Of a stretch of DNA of 24,763 bases, positions 1 to 8,446 are shown in pieces; position 1 is the stretch's first letter; every line of letters starts with the position of its first letter. Both the position numbers and the translations under genes were made by a program. Below the pieces are notes generated by a model. The model ran no database searches, was not told the DNA's origin, and was given only the letters and a program-made list of their open reading frames with translations. Source of the DNA: Sphaeroforma sirkka (lineage: Eukaryota; Opisthokonta; Ichthyosporea; Ichthyophonida). Location: positions 25,001 through 49,763 of the forward strand of contig LUCW03000426.1 in assembly GCA_001586965.3 (NCBI GenBank). The letters run 5' to 3'.

Positions 1-405
<405 letters not shown>

Positions 406-495
406 GTGTACATATATATATATACAAATACAAACACAAAAAAACACATACACACATACACACGCACATGCATACACACACACACACACACGCAT

Positions 496-576
<81 letters not shown>
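406..576. repeat. Compound (CA)n/(TA)n microsatellite
   Basis: A CA-rich stretch (about 430-506) passes into an uninterrupted TA stretch (about 506-576). Reading frames across it are only Tyr-Ile, Thr-His or Cys-Val repeats and are not genes. If the host gene continues to the left, this tract lies in its next intron. Confidence 0.93.
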
Positions 577-578
<2 letters not shown>

Positions 579-646
579 TATACAGTTAAAGATATATAGA
601 GTTACATAGGTACAGACACATAAACAAATACCACCCACCTTCTCAC

Positions 647-852
647 ACACAGTCCAACTACCACTGATAGGCAACGCTTTGGCTGCGTCAGTGTTCAGTA
701 CAGTGCCAACCGCAGACGTCATCTCAGCCACTGAGCTCAGAGTCTCACACAGAATACCATCCACATGAGCCACAAGTGCCCTGTGGTAGCACACATTATC
801 GACAGACAGTATCGTATGAGTATAGGGCTGATACGAGGGAAGTAGCTACACT

Positions 853-893
<41 letters not shown>

Positions 894-3150
894 CATTATT
901 TGTCATGCGTGGCTTTGTTGACGTGGCGAGGGATGAGACTGTCGTTCGGCTTGCCATTGGTATGTTCTAAAGACAGTCTCTGTGACGTTATAACGGTTTG
1001 CCTTGTGTGCAATTATGTGTGAAGGAAAAACTAGCGCACTCAACACACCTAAATGCTGCGTGGTGTTAGGGTTTAGGGTTTACTGAAAAACCCTAAACCC
1101 TATTGCGGTGTGTTGCGCTGATGTTCAACGTTTATCCATAGATTTTAGGGTTTAGGGTTTCAAATGGACTTGTCACACAACTACAGAACGTCACACGCAG
1201 TGATCATACTACACACAACTCGAATGAACTAAATAAACCCTAAAACCCTAAAACACACACAACCCAAATGAACTACAACACAGACGCAGCACACACACAG
1301 CCCCACTTACTGCAGCATGACATTGTACTGCTGTTGGCATTCGTTTGCGGGAAGGACGAGATCAGGTCTGTAGCAGCCGTTGAGTGGGGGCAGCACTGGA
1401 GAGACCGTCATGGGAGGGGTGAGAAGATGCACTGAGTCTACAGCCATACTAATCGCGAATTAATTTGGAATTAATGTATTCGGGAATAATCCGGAAATAA
1501 TGATTTGGGGACTCATTTGGGATTAATGAATTGAGCACCAATTTGAATTAATGAAATTGGGAATGAATTTGGGATTAGTGTGGAAATGAATTGCAATTCA
1601 ATGAATTTGAAATTAATTTTATTTGTGGTTTGTATTGGAACAAATGAATGGGCGGGATGGTTAGTGCCGCAGATAACCCGGTAAGAACAAACCCTAAAGC
1701 CCTGAAACCGCGTCACTAAACAACAACAGTGGCTATGCTAGGCAGAAGCACTACCAAACATTACAACCATGTGACATACTCATATATACTACAATACAAC
1801 CACTGCATGGTCATACTATGTACAAACATCACACTACCACACATTACAACCATGTGACATATTCATATATACTACAGTACAACCACTGGATGGTCATACT
1901 ATGTACAACCATCACAAAACCACACATTAAAACCATGTGACATACTCATATATACTACAGTATAACCACTGCATGGTCATACTATGTACAACCACACAAT
2001 GTACAACCACTGCATGGTCATACTATGTACAACCATCACATTAAACTATACCTTACCAGTGCAATTAGTGCACAGTGCAGTTGTTCACTGAAACGTACTA
2101 CAGCTCACCGCTAGCGATCACGCGCACGTGCGTTCTTTAGGGTATAGGGGTATAGGGTTCAGGGTTTAGTTTAGGGTTTAGGGTCTTTCGCTATTGCTAA
2201 GTACAATGTCTGATGTCCGGAGTGGGTCGGTGGCTATCGGCAGTTGTGGACAGTTTCCGTAACACGGCGTATCAGGAAAAGGCGAACCTAATCCTAAACC
2301 ATAAAACCTAAACTAACCAGCATTCATCTACACTTCGGTCTATGCACTCATAATACACTCATACACACGTGTACATACATAGCATGCATCTACACTTGTG
2401 TACATACACAGCATTCATCTACACTTGTGTACATACACAGCATTTATTTACACTTATGTACATACATAGCATACCTCTACACTTGTATACATACATTGCA
2501 TGCATCTACACACGTGTACATATACGCTCACACACGCGTGTACACACATAGCACACAGCCACCTACCCCCCCACACCCGCACACGTGGGTCTATGCTGTC
2601 GCGTGCAGCTGTGGCCAATTGCGCTGCGGTTGTGGTGAGACGAGAGACGTCGTCGTCCGAGAGACCCACTTCACGCGTAATACTGAAGTTGTTAGTGGTG
2701 ATGATACGAGCACCTACATATGAGTGTGTGATAAGACAGACAAACAATCAGACAAAGCAGGCCAAGTGAACCAATTGGCAAATGAGTGTGTGATCAAATA
2801 GACAGTATATATATATATATAACACGTGTGTAGGTAAAGCATATGTGCACTTAGCGTATAATCTTTACCATTTTCTTCCTCACCCGAGCACATATCCCCA
2901 CCCCGCAAGCGATGCACACTGACACCCACACAGTCAAGCATACGCCATACAACACTCACCTACCCGCGCGTATGAATGATTCGTGGACACCTTGTAGCAG
3001 TGAGTGGTACTTTGGGTTATGCACTGCTTGAGCGGACCACAGTCGCCTGTCGTCTGGCATGCCCCTGCGGAACAGCTCTTCACCCATACCACCATCCAAT
3101 AGGATCATCCGCCCCGAAGACACAGGCTCACGGCAACGGATGGCAGCCAT
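647..3150 (-). CDS. Homocysteine S-methyltransferase, four 5' exons (3' end missing)
   Basis: This host gene encodes an enzyme that moves a methyl group, usually from S-methylmethionine, to homocysteine to make methionine. Exon 1 (3150-2964) starts at ACCATGG with an in-frame TAG two codons upstream and encodes LLDGGMGEELFRRG, LWSA and a VHESFIRAG stretch. Exon 2 (2713-2567) gives ARIITTNNF. Exon 3 (1395-1311) gives LPPLNGCYRPDL. Exon 4 (780 to about 647) gives HVDGILCETLSSVAE and a SWTV end. Junction phases agree across all three introns: 250 bp with GTAGGT/TAG, 1171 bp with GTAGGT/CAG, 530 bp with GTAAGT/CAG. The exon 4 donor (GTGAGA at 646-641) is less certain. The family's zinc-binding cysteines lie in the C-terminal part, which is not visible here. 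Introns 2 and 3 are packed with simple and telomere-like repeats. Family assignment is strong; the methyl donor is inferred. Confidence 0.9.
852..893. repeat. (TA)n microsatellite in intron 3 of the methyltransferase gene
   Basis: About 40 bp of alternating TA lie between exons 3 and 4 of the minus-strand gene, some 70 bp from the exon 4 acceptor. Confidence 0.9.
1066..1254. repeat. Telomere-like TTTAGGG/CCCTAAA patches in intron 3
   Basis: Three patches of plant-type telomere motif lie inside intron 3. The first is a perfect inverted repeat: TAGGGTTTAGGGTTT at 1067-1081 and its complement at 1088-1102, with a 6-nt loop. The second (1143-1160) is in the TTTAGGG orientation and the third (about 1236-1254) in the CCCTAAA orientation. 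The mixed orientation and the flanking exons show that this is internal, not a chromosome end. Confidence 0.85.
1447..1625. repeat. Degenerate AT-rich tandem repeat in intron 2
   Basis: Variants of a short unit combining ATTAAT or AATGAA with TTTGGGA recur about ten times with many substitutions. The order is loose and the unit length varies (roughly 15-25 bp). No coding signal is seen. It lies in the large second intron of the methyltransferase gene. Confidence 0.6.
1752..2042. repeat. About 81-bp tandem repeat, 3 to 4 copies, in intron 2
   Basis: A unit containing ACCATGTGACATACTC, CATATATACTAC and GCATGGTCATACTATG repeats at about 81-83 bp spacing (near 1765, 1846 and 1932). A partial copy follows to about 2042. 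Copies differ at only a few bases, so the array is fairly young. Confidence 0.85.
2138..2318. repeat. Degenerate telomere-like patches in intron 2
   Basis: At 2138-2191 the + strand carries degenerate TTTAGGG units mixed with TATAGGG and TTCAGGG forms. At about 2286-2318 the opposite orientation appears (CCTAAACC, AAACCTAAAC). Between them is ordinary sequence. Both lie within intron 2 of the methyltransferase gene. Confidence 0.7.
2372..2520. repeat. 29-bp minisatellite, about five copies, in intron 2
   Basis: The unit reads roughly TACATACACAGCATTCATC followed by TACACTTGTG and repeats five times at 29-bp spacing with point changes. A CA-rich tail follows to about 2560, and the exon 2 donor lies just beyond at 2566. 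Because 29 is not a multiple of three, the reading frames across the array are not meaningful. Confidence 0.85.
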
Positions 3151-3639
3151 GGTCTATGCAGAAGGTAAGGGGAGAAGGGAGAAAGAACACAGGTGATGTA
3201 GTGGTGTATATGACCGGTATGGTATATGGATGTATGGGACAGAGGAAAACGTGTGAGGATAGTGTGTTGCGATCTGATACACAATATATATATATATATG
3301 TGTGTATCCTAAAAATAGCGGCCATATTCTGAATCGAATATAGATCCAAAACGCATAAGCACCCAAGAATAGCAAGCCAATGTTGAGTGTAATGGGTGGT
3401 ATATATCCTTAGCATAACTGTCTGATAGTGCTGCCCCGACAGTCATAGGTAACACTACAGAAGATCGATTCATACTGCACGAGAGGTTTATCTAAACCCT
3501 AAACCCTTAAAACATCAGAGGGTACAGGGTTATAAAACCGTAAATATCAGAGGGTGTAGGGTCTACGGTTTTATAAAATTCCAACATTCTAAAACCTTAA
3601 AAACGGGCGGCAGCAGTACACAGTTACAGCCCACGCAGT
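3151..3639. other. Upstream region of the methyltransferase gene with telomere-like motifs
   Basis: No gene is supported here. The part next to 3150 should contain the promoter and 5' UTR of the minus-strand methyltransferase gene, but no clear TATA or initiator motif stands out. A short TA tract lies near 3283-3304. CCCTAAA-like and TTAAAAC motifs occur at about 3493-3602. Confidence 0.5.
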
Positions 3640-4232
3640 GACAAGAGAAGACAACACAGTCACATACCAACCACCGCACACGTGTCATGGGAACAACCAC
3701 ATCAACCACACGCATGGCCATAACAACACAGACAACAGTCACATAACAATACAGACAACACAGTCACATACCAACACAGACAACACAGTCACATAACAAC
3801 ACAGACAACAGTCACATACCAACACAGTCAACACAGTCACATACCAAACACCGCACACGTGTCATGGGAACAACCACACCAACCACACGCATGGTCATAA
3901 CAGCACAGACAACACAGTCACATAACAACACAGACAACAGAGTCACATAACAACACAGACAACCCATCATATACCACCACAGACAACACAGTCACATGCC
4001 AACCTGCGCACACGTGTCATGGGAACAATCGCACCAACCACACGCATGGCCATAACAACACAGACAACACAGTCACATACCAACCACACGCATGGCCATA
4101 AAAACACAGACAACACAGTCACATGCCCACCACAGGCATGGCCATAACAACAAAGATAAAATAGTCACATACCAACCACCGCACACGTGTCATGGGAACA
4201 ACCGCACCAACCACACGCATGGCTCTAACAAC
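3640..4232. repeat. Higher-order CA-rich tandem array
   Basis: A short unit like CACAGACAACACAGTCACAT (about 24 bp) recurs many times. It is embedded in a longer period of about 155-178 bp marked by GCACACGTGTCATGGGAAC (near 3675, 3852, 4007 and 4180) followed by CCACACGCATGG. Each long period contains the palindrome ACACGTGT. No reading frame is supported. Confidence 0.85.
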
Positions 4233-4242
4233 ACGTGGAAAG

Positions 4243-4500
4243 GGACTGGGTGAAAGGACAGGGCAGGGCAAAAAAAAAAGACAGGACAATTAGAGGGCAA
4301 GGACAGGGCAATTAGAAGAAAAGTGTAGGGCTATTAAAGAATAAGGACAAGGCAATTAGAGGGCAAGGACAGGGCAATTAGAAGAAAAGTGTAGGGCTAT
4401 TAAAGAATAAGGATATGGCAATTAAATAAAAAGGGCAGGGCAATTAGAGGGAGAGGGTAGGGAAATTGAAGAAAAAGGACAGGGCAACTAGAGGGTAAAG
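4243..4500. repeat. Purine-rich tandem repeat
   Basis: The + strand is nearly all A and G over about 250 bp, built from units such as GGACAGGGCAATTAGAG and AAAAGTGTAGGGCTATTA. Two longer blocks near 4290-4350 and 4350-4410 are close copies of each other. The strand asymmetry is the main feature; no gene is seen. Confidence 0.85.
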
Positions 4501-4718
4501 ACAATCGGCGGTAAAGATGAAATACCAAAAAAGGCAACTCAACTGTTGCAATGGGAAAACAAATGCAAGTGTGATGCAACGCAGACCAAACAACGACACA
4601 CAAATTATCATGACAACGAGATGATATGCACATCAGTCAACCCATCACACACACAGCCCCATGCACACACACCACACGCACCACCACAACATCCACGCAG
4701 GGCAGACGGGAATCTGAG

Positions 4719-4719
<1 letters not shown>

Positions 4720-4762
<43 letters not shown>

Positions 4763-4768
4763 ATATAT
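4720..4768. repeat. (TA)n microsatellite
   Basis: About 48 bp of alternating AT, preceded by CA-rich sequence. Confidence 0.93.
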
Positions 4769-6214
4769 AGTACACTAAATAAACAACCTGCAACTATGGG
4801 AAGCATTATGTGTCACGATACAGCTCATGACCATAGCGACAGAATAGAGCTCACAAAACTAGCAACGGTACACTGCAGAAAGTGGGGCAAGTGCGGTGTA
4901 TCAGGGTGTAACAGATGTAGATTAAAAACGTCGCGTGCGGATAGTATAGCCTAATATAAACAGAGCACTCGTACATGGTAGGGTGCCACGGGCAGCTAAA
5001 TGGGATGAACAGACATCAAAATAGTTTATAGCACTTTGGATCAATAACAAATAGTTTAATCGCTTTATATCACTTTAGGTCAGTATTATGTAATATGTGG
5101 TGTTGTATTACTTTGTCGACCTAGTCAGATGACTTATCAAATCATAGCATAACATTTTAGAGAATCCCAGGGGTCTCTAATTGGGCATACGCGTCAGTGA
5201 ATGTCCAGCGTAAATACGACAGCCGCGGATTGCACATATGCGATGCAGTCGGACATATGGCCCACGCCCTCGCGTACAAGCACACGCTTATGTATCACCA
5301 TAACAACTTGTGCATGTATTCAGCTGTGTTGAGTGTATGGTCTTGCAGTATAGTGTCTCTCTGCATACACTCACTCACACGCTCAGGATCCTTCATCACA
5401 ACAACATATGCATGCACAAAGCAGCAGGACAAGTGCCGCCAAGTAGGAATGCCACCAATGGACTCACGAGCATGCACACGATCTATGCCCTCACAACGTC
5501 ATATCCATGTAATTATTTGTATCACAACCACGTCTATGTGGCGGCTACACACCTCTTATCTGTCTATTCGTTGGCTATTTTTCAGTGTCTGAGCGCGAAA
5601 ACATGCATCCACCTGCGGCGAGGGTGGATGTGTACAGGTGCGAGTGTGGGTTCAGTGGCAATCTGTGAAATCGAAACTATACAGCTATAAAAGAGATATG
5701 AGACTGAGGGGTAGTCGTACGTAAGATGACGGAGAGAAAAGGTGGCTACGATAGCTATACACAAAGGAAATAGAGACTCGATTGAAGGGTCGAGGGAGAC
5801 GCAGAAATTTGAAGGCATATCGCGTAACCAAAAACTGCAGGACGCCCAACTTTAACACTCTGTACCACGCTTCACTAACTGTTGCTTAATGCTCAGAGCA
5901 CCTAAGATCATTGACTGTCGTATGTGGTATACCTCACTTGCTGTGTTGCGATAGCCACTGTCTATAATTGCTTCCGCATATATTTTAAATATAGGATAGA
6001 CACCGACAGCCAGGGATGCTGGGATGGTCCACAACTCTCGTAGAGTCCAGATTTAATTACTTTATGCCCCTTGTCCTAAATATCGAATAAAGTGTAATTT
6101 ACCGCACCAGCCACCAGGTCATACATATTTTAGCCATTCTTTAAATTAGGACAGGAGGCTATGTATGCGCAGGTACGTAGGGCGTAGGTCCGTAGTCGAA
6201 GACCAAAACCCTAA
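4769..6214. other. 1.4-kb stretch without a supportable gene
   Basis: Several open frames of 60-130 codons occur here, but they overlap on both strands, match no family I recognise, and are rich in His, Cys and Met as expected from CATG/ACAT-rich DNA. The only local structure noted is a hairpin with 8-bp arms, CATCCACC and GGTGGATG (5606-5613 and 5623-5630). A minus-strand open frame at 5852-6034 is the least repeat-like, but remains unassigned. Confidence 0.5.
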
Positions 6215-7952
6215 ACCTTAAAAATAAGTCCCAAAGGCTTTAAAAAAGCCCACACGCCGCTGGTGCATTTGCAACGTATTGGCTTCATCAAGTACATACT
6301 CGCTTACGATATAGATTATCTGGTTATAGGTGGCAACAACCTCATACTAGATTCACGCTGGCAAAAAGAAGTGATGAATATCTTACATCTACCTACTGTG
6401 AAAGAGCACCTTTCAGATACATGGGAACAGGTTTGTGAGCAAAAACAAGTCGAAAAAGGATGTACCACGAATGTTGAAAGAGTTATATTAGGTCAATAAA
6501 ATGTTCTTTGGGCAACCTGTATATGATCTTAGATTAGAGAAGTTTGTATCATTCATACACAATGTACCTGAATGGATACTAGAAGGATTAAAGAGTGTGG
6601 GTTTCGTTGGTGCAAGCGTTGGGCACTCCATGACCAAAACAGACATGGACGTGTTGCTAAGAATACAAGTATGTGTAGATCCTAAGACAAAGAAAGCGTA
6701 GCTGTAGTCATTGAACATGCAGAGTGCATGTTATCAGTGAACGCCCTGAGAACAGGTACTAGAGAGAAAGGCTTGCGACCATGCCATTATAGGTATAGCT
6801 GTGTGCACGTGAGAGCTGCACTGGAGAGAATGTTTGAAATCGGATCCAAGCGAAGCACTGACGGGGAAAATCGGTTTAAGGAAAAAATAACCACAATTAA
6901 TGCGAATGAACCGTTCTCGAATTTGTTACGAGGCTTTCACGATATTGCTGATGTAGAAATACGGCCTCCGGTCAGTCTAAAATATCAAGATCAATTGAGA
7001 TAATACATTGGTTTTTATTTGTATTTTAAATAATTTAGTACAAGCTCTTTTCCAATATTTCCAAAGTGTTCTAAATTCACTTTGATGGCTCCAATAGCCT
7101 GAGTATTTGGTATGACTCATCTACTTGGACCTATTTGAGACATTAGTAGATGTAGGATATTATAAACTAATTTTTATAATCTCCGAACTACCACTTATAG
7201 ATTTTGGTCCTCCCGCCAATCTCCAAAATCCAATTAGTCTTTTTCTTTTTTTAACTTTTCTTCAGATGGAACTTTATTTATATCAGCTAATGTATTGACG
7301 TGACTTACGTCATTATGTCTATTTACAAATTAGGCAAGTGGTCATGAACACTTAGTACTTCTAGTGAAAATTATTCAATAAAGAACAGCTAGAGGTACGC
7401 CCTGTGTGATCGAGGATATTTAGGCTCTTAACAAGAGGCAGTCCCGATCATTCTTACACAAGCTACCACTGCTAAATGCTAACTGACTAAATTGTATTTT
7501 AGTTTAATATAGTTTGAAACCTAGTAATTTCCATCGAAGTTTACACTGATCAGGATATTCAATCTGCAGCGGCACAGACATGCTACGATGTCTGCAAAAT
7601 GACACCTATGAGTCTCAGACCACAACCAATAGATATAGCAGAGGAAAGCAAGCTTAGAGAGCTATTACTAGAATATAGGAGATTAAGGTTGTATAATGAG
7701 ACCAAAACTGTGCGAGATAGAGGCTTGAAGATAGATACCATTCTACTGTTGCTCAAAGATAATTTGGTTGTTCTGTTTTTTCTCTCGGGGTCACAACGTA
7801 AACACTATTCCTTTCCAATTCATACCTATCCGTTAGACCTTTATCATACATGTATAGAATTGGTATTTTATCACATTTGCATAGTACCATACATCATGAA
7901 CGAGTGTATACCATTGTTGGTGGCAGAACCTGGGAAGCCAGGAGATCCGTGA
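6215..7952 (+). pseudogene. Broken ORF of unknown family, split by a solo LTR
   Basis: I do not recognise this protein. The pieces run 6215-6499, 6501-6701 and 6704-6950, then after the solo LTR from 7550 to about 7780 or further, to the stop before 7953. Frame changes occur near 6495 and near 6695. Removing the LTR and one copy of its 4-bp target duplication leaves the frame open across the insertion site, so the LTR landed in a region that was open. The part after the LTR is charged and looks helical (many Glu, Arg, Leu), then turns hydrophobic. The first piece has no AUG start and begins next to a CCCTAAA-like motif at about 6207-6220. A Bro-N-like fragment lies 3 kb downstream on the same strand. 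A common viral or mobile origin is possible but unproven. Confidence 0.45.
6952..7545 (+). mobile_element. Solo LTR, same family as element 1
   Basis: This 594-bp sequence starts TGTAGAAATACGG and ends GTTTACA (TG...CA termini). It is flanked by CTGA on both sides (6948-6951 and 7546-7549), a 4-bp target duplication. It matches the 5' LTR of element 1 (11160-11755) with about four substitutions and two homopolymer-length differences. An AATAAA signal sits at 7377-7382. No internal retrotransposon sequence is next to it, so it is a solo LTR left by recombination between the two ends of a former element. Confidence 0.93.
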
Positions 7953-8182
7953 CAGATGTACGATGCTGTATCAGTGATGACGTTATGCTTCATTGTTTAT
8001 GGTTTTTGTAATCGGAATGCGATGCAACATGTAATGATGGGCACTGCACATACAGATCTTCCACTATTCGCTCTGTGGCGTCTCCAAGGTATACTCTTGT
8101 ATCTAAAGCAGTCTTCGTTCTTGGGGCAAGAACAACTTTGCCTTGAACAGAAATAAATACTCTTTATTTCGTGGCATATTTA
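7953..8182. other. Spacer after the broken ORF, no gene supported
   Basis: An open frame of 66 codons (7956-8156) has no recognisable motif. Nothing else is seen before the tandem repeat at 8183. Confidence 0.4.
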
Positions 8183-8275
8183 CCACTTTTTTATGCCAAA
8201 TGTCAAAATGCCTTTTTTTCGTGCCAAATGTAAAAACGCCTTTATTTAATGCCAAATGTCAAATCGCCTTTATTT
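8183..8275. repeat. Three copies of a 29-bp T-rich repeat
   Basis: A core like GCCAAATGTCAAAATGCC (variants with AAAACGCC and AATCGCC) followed by a T-rich spacer recurs three times at 28-29 bp spacing (near 8193, 8221 and 8250). A long T run follows at about 8280-8292. Confidence 0.85.
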
Positions 8276-8446
8276 TTTCAATTTTTTTTTTTCGCTTCGC
8301 CAGTCTCGAGCTCTGCGGGTCCGAGTCTTTTCGCCCCACAGGTAAGCACCACAGGTCTCTAGGTTTTATAAAGGTATTACACACCTAGAGGCAATCCTTG
8401 AACCGGTTGGGACCCTGCAACTTTGAACCAACCGACCAGGCTGTAT

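Noticed and set aside
1066..1103. A true telomere or chromosome end
   Set aside because: Only two units per arm, inverted, and located inside an intron.
5606..5630. 8-bp hairpin CATCCACC/GGTGGATG as a terminator or regulatory RNA
   Set aside because: It is isolated, with no T run or neighbouring gene; a single short hairpin is expected by chance in this length.
4760..5690. Several 60-130 codon frames as host genes
   Set aside because: They overlap in several frames, have biased composition from ACATG-rich DNA, and show no family motif or splice support.
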